Both the position numbers and the translations under genes were made by a program. 64,000 nt of DNA, taken from contig JADJBE010000006.1 of the NCBI GenBank assembly GCA_016703895.1, positions 62,001 through 126,000 of the forward strand, read 5' to 3'. The stretch comes from Pseudomonadota bacterium (lineage in GTDB: Bacteria > Pseudomonadota > Gammaproteobacteria > Steroidobacterales > Steroidobacteraceae). Below, one piece after another: positions 36,690-47,704 of the stretch; position 1 is the first letter of the stretch, and the number at the start of each line of letters is the position of its first letter. Below the pieces are notes generated by a model that saw nothing but the letters and a program-made list of their open reading frames with translations, made no database searches and was not told the origin of the DNA.

Positions 36690-38390
36690 ATGAATGAGTT
36701 ACGGGACGTTCGTCGGGGAGCGGCGGTCAGCGCGGCATTGTTGGGGCTGCTGCTGAGTTATGTCAGCGTCAGCAGTTCCGCCAGGGTGCTGCCCAAGATA
36801 GGCGCGCGCGCGGAGCGGCTGACGTACCCTCGGCCGGAGGGACTACCGACTGATGCGGAGCTGGTGGCAGCGGGCGCGCGGATCGGTGAGATTCGCTTCA
36901 ATTTGCGCCAACTGTTCGATCCGGGCGGCGCCGACGAGAATACCGCGCTGTTTCGGTTGGGCAATCGCCTGCACATCTTGACGCGCGAAGCGACCATTGC
37001 GGACCAGTTGCTGTTTCGTCGCGGCGACGCCTATGACGGTCGTCTGCTGGAGGAGTCAGCACGCATCTTGCGCGACACGCGCTACCTGCGCGACGCGCAT
37101 GTCAGGCCGGTCGCCTACCACGATGGTCTGGTCGATATCGAAGTGATCACCCAGGATGTTTGGACGTTCAACCCCGGCGTTTCGTTTGGCCGTAAGGGCG
37201 GCAAAAACACCTCCGGTTTTGAACTCGAGGAACTGAACTTTCTTGGGCTCGGCACCCAACTTGGGTTGGGCTTCCGCTCGGAAGTCGATCGGGATTCTAC
37301 CTACATCTTTTATCGCGATCGCCAGCTCGGCCGCAGCTGGTGGGATCTCGCTGTCAACTACTCCGACAATAGCGATGGTCAACTGAGTTCACTGCAACTC
37401 ACGCGGCCGTTTTATTCACTCGACACGCGCTGGGCCGCCGGCGTGTCGGCGAGCGACGATCTGCGCGTCGACTCACGCTATGACTTGGGCGACGTTATTG
37501 ATGAATACGAAGTCAGTCGCACGTATGCCAGTGTATTCTGGGGACAATCAAAAGGTCTGCAAGACGGCTGGGTACGACGCTACACAGTCGGCTTCACCTA
37601 TGACGACAGTTCGTTTGGATCTGCCCCGGGTGTCGATCCGCCACGGCTACTGCCGCGCGATCGCAAGCTGGCTTATCCCTGGGTTGCGGCCGAGTGGCTA
37701 CAGGATGAATTTCAGACCGCGCTGAATCGCGATCAGATCGAGCGCACCGAGGACTTCTCGCTGGGCTGGCGTGGGCGAGCCTCGCTCGGTTTGGCAAGCA
37801 GTTCGCTCGGCTCCGATCGCAATGCCGCGATCCTGTCTGGGGGAGTTGCCAAGGGTCTATCGCTGTCCAACCGGCAGACGTTGTTGCTGGATGCAAACGC
37901 GAGCAGTCGCCTGGAAGGCGGTTCAATTGCGAACGGCCTGCTGAGCGGCGAGGCTCGGTACTATTTTCGGCAGTCACCGCGCCGGCTATTTTTTCTGGGA
38001 TTCGCTGCAACTGCCGGCTCGAATCTCGATATAGACCAGCAAGTCTTGTTAGGCGGAGACACGGGAGTACGTGGCTATCCGCTGCGCTACCAAGCCGGCA
38101 AGGGCAGCTGGTCGTTCACGGCCGAACAACGTCTTTTTAGCAACTGGTATCCATTCCAGTTATTCAACGTCGGTGGCGCCGTGTTTTATGACATGGGGCA
38201 AACCTGGGGCCGCGACCCGCTCGGCACACCGTCGCAGGGCCTGCTGAAGGACATCGGTTTCGGACTACGGCTAGGCAACAGTCGCTCCGCACTGGGCAAC
38301 GTGCTGCACTTCGACGTGGCCTTTCCGCTCGACGGCGACCCGTCAATCAAGAACGTTCAGTTCATCGTGGAAACGAAGCGTCGCTTCTAG
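36690..38390 (+). CDS. Omp85/BamA-like outer-membrane protein with a POTRA-like domain
   Basis: A 566-residue product with a weak N-terminal signal (AAVSAALLGLLLSYVSVSSS). The region IADQLLFRRGDAYDGRLLEE SARILRDTRYLRDAHVRPVA looks like a POTRA domain, read in two consecutive pieces. The barrel contains the Omp85 surface-antigen motif LLGGDTGVRGYPLRYQAGKG, close to VRGY of lid loop L6, and ends QFIVETKRRF with a C-terminal Phe. Downstream of the TonB receptor with a 29-base gap, so probably co-transcribed. Its last 29 bases overlap the convergent GT39 gene. Confidence 0.8.
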   Translation: MNELRDVRRGAAVSAALLGLLLSYVSVSSSARVLPKIGARAERLTYPRPEGLPTDAELVAAGARIGEIRFNLRQLFDPGGADENTALFRLGNRLHILTREATIADQLLFRRGDAYDGRLLEESARILRDTRYLRDAHVRPVAYHDGLVDIEVITQDVWTFNPGVSFGRKGGKNTSGFELEELNFLGLGTQLGLGFRSEVDRDSTYIFYRDRQLGRSWWDLAVNYSDNSDGQLSSLQLTRPFYSLDTRWAAGVSASDDLRVDSRYDLGDVIDEYEVSRTYASVFWGQSKGLQDGWVRRYTVGFTYDDSSFGSAPGVDPPRLLPRDRKLAYPWVAAEWLQDEFQTALNRDQIERTEDFSLGWRGRASLGLASSSLGSDRNAAILSGGVAKGLSLSNRQTLLLDANASSRLEGGSIANGLLSGEARYYFRQSPRRLFFLGFAATAGSNLDIDQQVLLGGDTGVRGYPLRYQAGKGSWSFTAEQRLFSNWYPFQLFNVGGAVFYDMGQTWGRDPLGTPSQGLLKDIGFGLRLGNSRSALGNVLHFDVAFPLDGDPSIKNVQFIVETKRRF

Positions 38391-40173
38391 GTCGTGCCGT
38401 AAGGGCAGTCCCGTCGATTGAGCTGACCGGTGCCAGTAGCGCGTAGCGGCGGCCATGAGGCGTGTCGTAACGTTTGTCGATACGCGCAATCTGGCGATCA
38501 ACTAATTCGCCCGCAAGTCCGTCGCGTGGCGGCCGCTGTGAGATACTCAGCTCGGCCAACAAATCCGACACTTCTCCGCGCGCACGCCCGGGCAGGCGCA
38601 CAACGAGTCGACTGTGTTCGCCATGCTGTCGAAACCAGTCCGCCGCTGCGGCCACGCTGTCGCTCGCTGGCCCTTTGAGTAGCTCGCAGGATGTGCGCAG
38701 TTGGTAGTCCAGCATCGCGATCGTCGTTTCGTCCGGTTGCAACAGGCCACAAGGTGTAGTGGCCACATCAGCGTGGATCGCCGCCGCGATTCGCGGCAAG
38801 TCGTACCACGGCGTCAAGGCACGCATCAGCTCCGCGGCACCAATGAGAATGGTGGCGACGTACGCGATGAAGGCTCCGCTGAGCTTCTCCTGCCAACCGA
38901 AGCGCTCGGTGGTACCGCGCGTTGCAAAGATCGCAGTGCCAGCGACCAGGATCAGAGTCACAGCACCCAGTGCCAGCGACGTGGCGGGCTGCTTGTGCAT
39001 CGCAGCCGCGGTCGCAAACGTGATCAGACCCAACACCACGATCGAGAGAATTGTGACGACCAGCGCAACCGTGCCGCGCAACGCCCAGCGATCGCCGCGT
39101 GATAGTTCTTGCGGTAGTTCGCTGGCCCACAGAGCGAGCAAGAGTGCACAGCCGACCATCGCTGGACCAGCGTAGATATCACGCGCGGTGGTGGATGCCG
39201 TTAAGATTAGCAGCCACGGCACTGTTGCTGCGACCGCGAAGCGCCACGCGGCACGAGTCGCTGACTCGCTGCGGACGGCGTGCCAGCCCCGCCGGATCGC
39301 CGCTAATAACAACAGCGACCACGGCAACATGTAGACACCCAGCTCAAGCCAATACTTGCCGGGATAGTTGGGGTGTCCGTCGGCATACTGCAGTTCGAGC
39401 GGCGCGTTCACAGCAACGAAACGACCGGCCAGGTTGTTCCAGAACAGTACGCGCAACGCATCGACGCCTAGCGGTTCGCGAAAAACTGCCCAAAGCCACG
39501 GTGCAATGATCGTTGCCTGCAGAACGAACCCTGCACAAAGCTCCCAACGCAGCAGCTCCTTTGCACGCCGATCCCAAAGTGCAACAGTAAACAATGCTAA
39601 CGCGGGCACAAGCATGCCTGGAGCGCTCTTGGCCATGAAACCGATCGCCGCACCTAGGTGCATCAATGTGTACCAAAAAAACTTTCGCCTACCGCGCGGA
39701 CTCCTGTAGCCGTGGTACGCGCCGAGCAATGCAATACTGACGCCGGCCAGTAAGCCTGCATCGGGCGCGAGCCAAATAAAACTTCGGTAAATCAGGAACG
39801 AACTTGCAAAGCTGAATGCAGCCACGATCGCGGCTCGGTTGCCGCCCATCGAAAACCCGATCGCGCCAACCGCAAGTGCTGCAACCATCGCATAGAGCAG
39901 ATTTGGTAGTCTGGCCGCCGCAGGGGAAGCGCCTAACAATGTCATGGCGCCACCTGACATCCAGTAGGTCAGGGGCGGCTTTTCCAGGAACGGCCGCTCA
40001 GCCAACATCGGTAGTGTCCGATCACTCTGCTGGCTCATGCGCCAAGCGATATCGGCTTCGCGCGGCTCGTCCGGTGTCCAATAGTTGCGCCCGAACAGGC
40101 CGACACACCACAGCGGGACCAGGCACAGCAGTACGATGAGGGGCCAGGACCTGGATTCCGCTGTCTGGTGCAT
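38362..40173 (-). CDS. GT39/ArnT-like membrane glycosyltransferase
   Basis: A 603-residue multi-pass protein. The first luminal loop carries YWTPDEPREADIAWRMSQQS and ERPFLEKPPLTYWMSGGAMT, the acidic catalytic signature of dolichyl- or undecaprenyl-phosphate-sugar transferases. About eleven more membrane segments follow, then a soluble C-terminal domain (LLQPDETTIAMLDYQLRTSC). A paralogue of arnT at 28175 but not in the arn operon. It may add a different lipid-linked sugar to lipid A or protein. ATG 40173 is preferred to the upstream start because the extra residues are Arg-rich and unfamiliar. Confidence 0.85.
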   Translation of the reverse strand: MHQTAESRSWPLIVLLCLVPLWCVGLFGRNYWTPDEPREADIAWRMSQQSDRTLPMLAERPFLEKPPLTYWMSGGAMTLLGASPAAARLPNLLYAMVAALAVGAIGFSMGGNRAAIVAAFSFASSFLIYRSFIWLAPDAGLLAGVSIALLGAYHGYRSPRGRRKFFWYTLMHLGAAIGFMAKSAPGMLVPALALFTVALWDRRAKELLRWELCAGFVLQATIIAPWLWAVFREPLGVDALRVLFWNNLAGRFVAVNAPLELQYADGHPNYPGKYWLELGVYMLPWSLLLLAAIRRGWHAVRSESATRAAWRFAVAATVPWLLILTASTTARDIYAGPAMVGCALLLALWASELPQELSRGDRWALRGTVALVVTILSIVVLGLITFATAAAMHKQPATSLALGAVTLILVAGTAIFATRGTTERFGWQEKLSGAFIAYVATILIGAAELMRALTPWYDLPRIAAAIHADVATTPCGLLQPDETTIAMLDYQLRTSCELLKGPASDSVAAAADWFRQHGEHSRLVVRLPGRARGEVSDLLAELSISQRPPRDGLAGELVDRQIARIDKRYDTPHGRRYALLAPVSSIDGTALTARPRSDASFPR

Positions 40174-40268
40174 ATTGCGCTCCGCAACCGGCTGCCGATG
40201 CAGCCGTGCGCAGGAGCGCCGCCGCACGCTGTGAGACGGCGCGCGCGGCCCAAATCAGTCGCTTGGTA

Positions 40269-41167
40269 CTAGGCTGCGTCGTTAGCCGGTTGTTGGCGGC
40301 GATCGATGATCCGCCGCGCCGGGCTCAGTATCGCCAGCACAATCACCACCACGAAGGCTGCGATCGCGATGCCGATCTGCAGCGCGTATTTCTCCGGCTG
40401 CACCCAGATTTCATCCAGATGTCCCCACTTCTCGAGGATCTCCATGACATTCCAGCCGATGATCGCGGTGGGAATGGCGTAGCGCAGCGCGGGTGCCATG
40501 CGTTGAAACCACCACAGCCGTTGCACGAGATAGGCCGCCCAGATGAAAGACAGACCACAAACCACGAACGCCATCCAGTGATCCGTGCCGAAGAAGGCTG
40601 GGTTGTAAACGACCAGCAAGACGATATAGAAGAACCAGGTGACGTAGATCGTTTCCATCGCCACGATCGAACAGAGGTTGCGCGCCTGGCCGGATGACTT
40701 CTCGCCTGGCTTGAGACCGAGATTGCGATGCAACCACATGAAGGCATTGCAACGCGTTTCACGATTGAAAAAGAAGAAAATCAGCGTGCCGAGCAAGACC
40801 CCGACCGAGGACAGCATGACGCGGTATTCCCCAAAGTGTCCTTGGCGCCCCAGCGGACGGCATCGACGCCCAGATCCTGCGCGACATAGACAAAGCTGAA
40901 CTCGATCCAGGAGAGCCAGATGATGCTACCGCCGACAAAGCCGAGCATGGTCGCGGCATTCTCAGATTTATCACGACCGTGCCAGACCATCATCACGCCA
41001 ATGACGCCCATGATGAAGGCCGCGGTGAATACGTTATTGGGGAACCAAGCGTGCTGCATCTGGTGCATCACAAAGTGGCCGAGACCCTGCCAAACAAACA
41101 CCACCAGCACCGCGATGATCGCGGGTAGCGGTGCCTGGTAATACTTCTGCAAACCCGTCGCGGCCAT
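40269..41167 (-). CDS. Multi-pass membrane protein of unknown function (frameshifted)
   Basis: The first frame (ATG 41167, with a GGGGG-containing Shine-Dalgarno-like run just upstream) gives MAATGLQKYYQAPLPAIIAV and LGFVGGSIIWLSWIEFSFVY up to WGAKDTLG. Adding one base near the GGGG run at 40829-40832 joins it to EYRVMLSSVGVLLGTLIFFF and then NRETRCNAFMWLHRNLGLKP. Corrected length is about 299 residues with some eight membrane segments. The aromatic- and His-rich segments (GLGHFVMHQMQHAWF) could bind metal or haem, but I do not recognise the family. Confidence 0.7.
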
Positions 41168-41348
41168 ATTGCATTCCCCCAATCTAGTTCTAGTGTTTGA
41201 TCTGAATATACAGCCTATTTGCCCTATGCACCGGCTAGCCGGCTGCCGCGCGCCGGTCTGTCCGCAGCGCGAGCGTTCGGCGGGTGGCCCTGACTATAAT
41301 GCGCACGGCCACCCCCTGTGATCGTAGTGCTGCCTGAGGAGAGTCCGA

Positions 41349-41459
41349 ATGAAATCAACCTTATCGGCATGGTTCGGGCTGGTCGCGACGGTTGCATTTC
41401 AATGCGCTGGCGGCGCGGCGTCGCCCCTGCGCGGCTGGTTCGGTAGGGGGCTTGAATGA
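41349..41459 (+). CDS. Short signal-peptide-like open frame before the 2OG-oxygenase
   Basis: Thirty-six codons, MKSTLSAWFGLVATVAFQCA then GGAASPLRGWFGRGLE. It has GAGGAG 8 bases upstream and a stop that overlaps the next start as ATGA. The product looks like a signal peptide with a short tail. It may be a real small exported peptide, a coupling leader for the next gene, or the remnant of a longer protein. Confidence 0.4.
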   Translation: MKSTLSAWFGLVATVAFQCAGGAASPLRGWFGRGLE

Positions 41460-42073
41460 CGCTGCGTACGCTTTTTCCGACCCAGGTCTACACGGCGAAG
41501 CTGCCACGCGAAGTCGCGCGTATCCTAAACGGCAAGTTGCTGCGTCAAAGTGAGCAGATTAGGCAAGACGATGTCGCCGGTCGGCGCTGGTCACGTACTA
41601 ACTATCCGGGCGGCTTTACTTCCTACGGCTCGATGCACAAGCTGCATTTGTGGACGCCTCTGTTCGAGCAGCTCGAGCGGCGTATCCGGCCGCACGTGCA
41701 CAAATTCGCGCGCGCTCTGGAATTTGAAATGACCGGATGCGAGCTTGCGATGACCGACTGCTGGGTGAACATCATGGGGCGGCATGCTATGCACGGCCTG
41801 CATCTTCATCCCCACGCGACCATCAGTGGCACTTACTACGTCGTGGCACCCGCGAAGTCGCCGGGACTCAAACTGGAAGACCCGCGGCTCGATCGCTACA
41901 TGGCCGCGCCGCCGCGGCAGGCGAGCTGCCGCATCGAGAATCAGACCTGGGTCACGATACCCGCGGAGCCTGGCCAGGTTGTACTGTTCGAGAGCTGGCT
42001 GCGTCACGAAGTCCCGGCCAACACTGTCGATAAAGAGCGTGTCAGCGTCAGCTTCAATTACGGCTGGTTCTAA
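41456..42073 (+). CDS. Putative 2-oxoglutarate/Fe(II) oxygenase (2OG-FeII_Oxy_5-like)
   Basis: A 205-residue protein with the double-stranded beta-helix metal site: MHGLHLHPHATISGTYYVVA supplies the first His ligand(s) and WLRHEVPANTVDKERVSVSF the distal His followed by the 2OG-binding Arg. The N-terminus RTLFPTQVYTAKLPREVARI matches the small family that begins with a FPTPVY-like motif. The substrate is unknown. Overlaps the preceding small frame by 4 bases. Confidence 0.8.
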   Translation: MTLRTLFPTQVYTAKLPREVARILNGKLLRQSEQIRQDDVAGRRWSRTNYPGGFTSYGSMHKLHLWTPLFEQLERRIRPHVHKFARALEFEMTGCELAMTDCWVNIMGRHAMHGLHLHPHATISGTYYVVAPAKSPGLKLEDPRLDRYMAAPPRQASCRIENQTWVTIPAEPGQVVLFESWLRHEVPANTVDKERVSVSFNYGWF

Positions 42074-42213
42074 GCTGGCAACTGTGACCTGAGTCGCAGT
42101 CTGCGAGGCTGAAAATTGCCGGCGTAACGTAAGCTGCGCACCGGTTCGCACCGCAACAGAACCGATTTGCATAAGGTTGAGGCATCGACCGAGTACCGCT
42201 GCCTACTGCCCCA

Positions 42214-43935
42214 ATGTCGTCCACCAAGATCGATCCGTCCGCAGACGTTCTGCGCCAAGCTTGCACTCGGCTCGACTGCTCGGCCGTCGCGGTGGTCGTT
42301 GCAGACTCGCGGTCGCGCAAACTGTGGGCCAAGGATGACGTCGAGCGCGAGTTTGCGGTCGGCCAGCTACGTATTGTGGGCCAGGAACTGGCGCGGCGCG
42401 CAGTGGCAGACGGTGCGCCGATCGTGACCAATCGCGTGCGTCATGCTGAGGGTGCGCCGATCGCCTGCAAGGTGATCGTTGTACCGTTGCGAAATGCCAC
42501 CGGCAGCGTCGTTGCGGCAATGGTCGCCATCAATCGCCCAGATGCACCCGGATTTGATGATTCCGCCATGCGGCAGCTGGAGAAATTCGCTTTGTCGCTG
42601 GCGCGTGCCAATGCATCGGTAGATGCGCGACTATCAGGTTTGTTGGCGGCTCCGGTATTCCAAGCGACGACCGACAACTGGCTAACGACCAGTCCGGCGG
42701 GACGCAACTATTGCATCGCCTACGGCAATATCGATCGCATGCACCTCGCCAATGACATCGCGGGCTTTGAAGCCGGCGACGGGGTTATTCGTGATGCCGC
42801 GGCGGCGATCCGCGCGCGCCTTCGCCGCGAGTCTGCCGCGACCAGTCGCGGCTCCGGTGACCGATTTACGCCGTTTCTGCCCGATAGAACCGCTGAGCAG
42901 GCGCGCCAGTTAGTCGCCGATATCGGTAAAGACGTGGCGGTGCGCAGTGTGGAGCACATTGGTTCAAGCCACGCCGTCACCATGTCTTGGGGCATCGCCC
43001 CCGCCAGCGTCGGCGGTGAGACGCTGAATGCGACGCTCGCGGCAGCGGAGTTGGCCTGCCGCACAGCCAAGGACCGTGGCCGCAATCGGATCGAAATCTA
43101 TCAGCGACAGGACGCCAGCATGCTGCGCCGTCATGATGACGTCGCGGCAATCGGAGGCTTGCAGGACGCGTTGCGAGAAGGGCGCATCGAACTCTACGCG
43201 CAGACGATCGTCCCACTGCTGAATGAGACTTTGTCGCCGAGCTAGGAGTTGTTAGTCCGACTGCGTGACAAGCAGGGCGCCATCGTGGAGCCGGCAGCGT
43301 TCATGTCCGCCGCGATGCGCTACCAGATGCTGCCCGACATAGACCGCGCTGTGGTCACGCGGGCTTTCAAGCAACTACACGCACACTTCTCTGACCATCC
43401 GGATTCGTCGCTCAACGTTTCGATCAACCTGTCGGGTCCGACCATTTGTGAGCCGCAGTTTCTCGAGTTCATGCTGGAGGCGCTCGCGGAGTACCGGATC
43501 GACGGCTCGCGTCTCGTCCTCGAAATGACAGAAGCGGCTGCGGCCGCCAATATGGAGCGCGTGCAGAAGTTCATGCGCCGGCTCGGCGCCGAAGGCGTGC
43601 GTTTTGCACTCGACGATTTTGGTACCGGCGTCAATTCTCTGTCCTATCTCAAGAGTCTCGATATCGGCACGATCAAACTCGATGGCTCGTATGTGCGCGA
43701 CATTGAACGCAACACTCGCTCCGAAGCGCTCGTGCGCGCCATCGTGCAGCTCGCCGACGGCATGGGTATCGTCACAGTGGCGGAATACGTCGAGACGCAA
43801 GCCATCCGCAAGCGCCTGACGCAACTGCGCGTGCAATTCCGGCAAGGGTTTGCAATCGCACGTCCCGCGCCTTTGGCGGACGTGCTCGCGTCGCTTGGCG
43901 AGCAGATTTCGTCGCCGATCGCGCACGCGAGCTAG
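42214..43935 (+). pseudogene. GAF / degenerate GGDEF / EAL cyclic-di-GMP protein with in-frame TAG
   Basis: One 573-codon frame. GAF-like region about 15-120; GGDEF-like domain about 165-290 in which the active-site motif is SGDRF, so it is probably not a cyclase; EAL domain from about residue 315. TAG at 43243-43245 stops the frame exactly one residue before the EAL-motif Glu (then ELLVRLRDKQG). After it the phosphodiesterase motifs are intact: NVSINLSGPTICEP, EMTEAA, LDDFGTGVNSLSYL and KLDGSYVRDI. Tyr is usual at the TAG position (YEALLR), so a single substitution explains it. If real, only a truncated protein is made; if an error, this is a working phosphodiesterase. Confidence 0.85.
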
Positions 43936-44000
43936 CTGCACGGTTCTCGCAGTCGCGGACGTGGCAAACTAGAGGTTTCCGATATCGCGGAGCCTTTGGA

Positions 44001-45110
<1,110 letters not shown>

Positions 45111-45123
45111 AGGCGGTGAGCCG

Positions 45124-45993
45124 ATGAGCGACGTGCAGACCCTGAGTCGACACCGTGCACACGGTGGCTGGCTTGGCTACTACCAACATGATTCAGTTAG
45201 CGTCGGCGCAGCAATGCGATTTGCCGTCTACGAGCCACCTGCGGCCGCGGCGATGCCGGTCCCGGTGGTGTATTTCCTGGCGGGCCTGACCTGCAACGAA
45301 GAAACGTTTGTCACCAAGGCAAATGCACTGCGGTCTGCCGCTGCGCTCGGTCTGATGCTGGTGGCCCCTGACACGAGTCCGCGGGTGCGTTTGCCGGGCG
45401 ATGACGCAACCTGGGACTTTGGGCTCGCCGCGGGGTTCTACGTCGACGCGACGGCAGCGCCGTGGGCACAGCACTACCGGATGTATTCCTATGTGGCTGA
45501 CGAGTTGCCGGCGCTCATCGGCGAGAATTTTGCGGCAGAAAGCCGCCGCCAGAGCATCATGGGTCATTCGATGGGCGGTCATGGCGCGTTGGTGCTGGGC
45601 CTGCGCAACCCTGACAGATACCGCTCGATATCCGCATTTGCGCCGATCTCCTCGCCCAGTCAGGTGCCCTGGGGTCAAAAGGCTTTTGCGGGCTATCTGG
45701 GCGACGATCGCGACGCCTGGCGTCGCTATGACGCGAACGAACTCGTTGGCGCGGGGACTGTGCAGGGCGCCATTCGTATTGATCAGGGCGGCGCCGACAA
45801 GTTTCTTCTCGAGCAACTGCGTCCAGAGTTGTTTGTGGCGGCGTGCAAGCGTGCCGGACAGTCATTGGACTATCGGCTGCACGACGGTTACGACCACGGT
45901 TATTTCTTTATTCAGTCGTTTATCGACGAGCATCTGCAGTTTCATGCCAATGCGCTGGGTATGGCCAGCAAACGGCAGACTGGCAAACCTTAG
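45124..45993 (+). CDS. fghA: S-formylglutathione hydrolase
   Basis: Hydrolyses S-formylglutathione to formate and glutathione. A 289-residue esterase-D-type alpha/beta hydrolase: VYFLAGLTCNEETFVTKANA (oxyanion region), nucleophile in IMGHSMGGHGALVLGLRNPD and the catalytic His in HDGYDHGYFFIQSFIDEH. ATG 45124 is chosen; it follows the dehydrogenase stop by 13 bases with GGCGGTGAG as a possible ribosome site. Ends 4 bases inside the convergent monooxygenase gene. Confidence 0.95.
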   Translation: MSDVQTLSRHRAHGGWLGYYQHDSVSVGAAMRFAVYEPPAAAAMPVPVVYFLAGLTCNEETFVTKANALRSAAALGLMLVAPDTSPRVRLPGDDATWDFGLAAGFYVDATAAPWAQHYRMYSYVADELPALIGENFAAESRRQSIMGHSMGGHGALVLGLRNPDRYRSISAFAPISSPSQVPWGQKAFAGYLGDDRDAWRRYDANELVGAGTVQGAIRIDQGGADKFLLEQLRPELFVAACKRAGQSLDYRLHDGYDHGYFFIQSFIDEHLQFHANALGMASKRQTGKP

Positions 45994-47159
45994 ACTGGCA
46001 CGCGACCCGCATCGTAGTCGTAGAGGCTACGCAGTTCGCGCATGCCAGCGCCCAACGCGCGTACCTGCTCACCTGGGTCGTCATCAAAGTAAAGATGGGC
46101 CCGCGCGCGTGACATCTCGAGTGCGCGCACCGTGCGCGCATGGCGGGCTTGTTCGTAGCGTCGCAGGCAATCCGCAATGTCCTGCGCCGCCGACGCGGCA
46201 CGGCCCAGCACCACACCGTCCTCCAGCGCCATGACCGCGCCCTGGCCAGTAAACGGCGGCATCGCGTGGGCCGCATCGCCGGCGAGCGTCGCGCGACCGC
46301 AGGTCCAGGTGGGCATCGGGTCGCGGTCAAACAACCCCCACTTGAAACACCCGTCGGCCGGGATTCGACTCAGGATGGCGCGCGACTGCGGGTCGAAGTC
46401 GGCGAATTCGGCTGCTAACTCGCTCACCGGTGTCGCCACCGACCAGCCCTCTTCAGTCCAGGCGGCGCGACGCGCAATCGCCACGATATTGAGCAGCTGG
46501 CCGCGACGCAGAGGGTAGCGCATCAGCAGGCGCCCCGGCCCGATTGTCATCGCGAGCGGTGGGTCCAGATACTCTGCCGGCAGTTCGGTTGCGTCTACCA
46601 GGCCGCGGAAAGCGACATAGCCGGTGAAGGTCGGTTCATCCGGTCCAAATAGGGCCCGGCGCGCCACCGATCGGATCCCGTCCGCCCCTAACAACCAGTC
46701 GCTGCTGATAGAGCGGCCATTGTGAAACTGCGCCTGGACTGCTCGGCTGTCTTGCTCGATAGCAACGAGTTCGTGGTTGAGCTCGATGGCAGCAGGGTCG
46801 ATTGTTCGCACGGCGTCGGCGAGCGCACGGTGCAGATCAGCCCGATGGACGTGATACAGCGGCACGCCGTACTGTGCGACGCTCTGGTCCTGCTCCAACC
46901 GTACCAGCACCTTGCCGCTGGCGTAGTGACGCATGACGCCGAGCGGCGGTCTGCTGCCCATGGCATCGAGTTCAGCGCGGAGTCCGAGTGCGACCAGTGC
47001 CTGCCCGGCGTTGGGCGTGATGGACAGCCCGGCACCGACTTCGCCCAGTTCTCGAGCCGATTCGAACACGCGCACGCCCTGGCCGCCGCGCAATAGCGCC
47101 AGCGCTGCGGCGAGGCCAGCGATGCCGGCCCCTATGACAGTGACGGTTGTGTCACGCAT
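45990..47159 (-). CDS. FAD-dependent aromatic-type monooxygenase
   Basis: A 389-residue class A flavoprotein monooxygenase. FAD motif VTVIGAGIAGLAAALALLRG at the start (ATG 47159), second motif CGRATLAGDAAHAMPPFTGQ with the GD signature, then GAVMALEDGVVLG. LGADGIRSVARRALFG is the DG motif. It is closest in layout to salicylate or 6-hydroxynicotinate hydroxylases. No catabolic cluster is nearby, so the substrate is open. The start lies 23 bases after the msrB stop, so it may be co-transcribed with msrB. Confidence 0.85.
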   Translation of the reverse strand: MRDTTVTVIGAGIAGLAAALALLRGGQGVRVFESARELGEVGAGLSITPNAGQALVALGLRAELDAMGSRPPLGVMRHYASGKVLVRLEQDQSVAQYGVPLYHVHRADLHRALADAVRTIDPAAIELNHELVAIEQDSRAVQAQFHNGRSISSDWLLGADGIRSVARRALFGPDEPTFTGYVAFRGLVDATELPAEYLDPPLAMTIGPGRLLMRYPLRRGQLLNIVAIARRAAWTEEGWSVATPVSELAAEFADFDPQSRAILSRIPADGCFKWGLFDRDPMPTWTCGRATLAGDAAHAMPPFTGQGAVMALEDGVVLGRAASAAQDIADCLRRYEQARHARTVRALEMSRARAHLYFDDDPGEQVRALGAGMRELRSLYDYDAGRVPV

Positions 47160-47182
47160 GTCGAACTCGCTAGTCGGCCGGG

Positions 47183-47671
47183 TCAACCAGCAGCAACGAA
47201 CTTCATCGCCACGCCGTTCATGCAATAGCGCAGGCCAGTGGGACGGGGGCCATCGTCAAACACGTGCCCCAAGTGCCCCCCGCAGCGACGGCAGTGCACC
47301 TCGGTCCGGGTGGAAAAGAAACTGCGATCGATCGAGGTACCGATCGCGTTCTTGAGCGGTGTATGGAAACTCGGCCAGCCGGTGCCGCTGTCGTACTTGG
47401 TAGCCGATGCGAACAATGGCAGATCACAGGCCGCACAATGAAACGTACCGGCACGCTTTTCGTTGTCGAGCGGACTGCTACCGGCACGTTCTGTTCCATG
47501 GTCGCGCAACACGCGGTACTGCTCCGGCGTCAGGATCTCGCGCCACTCCACAGGTGTCTTCTCGATCTCGAAGCGGCCAGCCTTGGCATCCGCGCGGGCT
47601 GGCAAGCGTGCAATAGTCAGCGCGGCGCCACTGGCTGCCGCGAGTGTCAGGAGTAGATTTCGACGCTGCAT
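47183..47671 (-). CDS. msrB: Exported peptide-methionine (R)-S-oxide reductase MsrB
   Basis: Reduces the R-sulfoxide of methionine in proteins. 162 residues. An N-terminal signal of RR type (MQRRNLLLTLAAASGAALTI, ending ARADA) suggests export, possibly by Tat. Zinc-binding CxxC pairs CAACDLP and CRRCGGH; catalytic Cys in GLRYCMNGVAMKF. With msrA next to it, this looks like a periplasmic methionine-repair pair. Confidence 0.93.
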   Translation of the reverse strand: MQRRNLLLTLAAASGAALTIARLPARADAKAGRFEIEKTPVEWREILTPEQYRVLRDHGTERAGSSPLDNEKRAGTFHCAACDLPLFASATKYDSGTGWPSFHTPLKNAIGTSIDRSFFSTRTEVHCRRCGGHLGHVFDDGPRPTGLRYCMNGVAMKFVAAG

Positions 47672-47704
47672 GTCAGTTCGCCTTGTTAGTCAATATCGAG
47701 TCAG

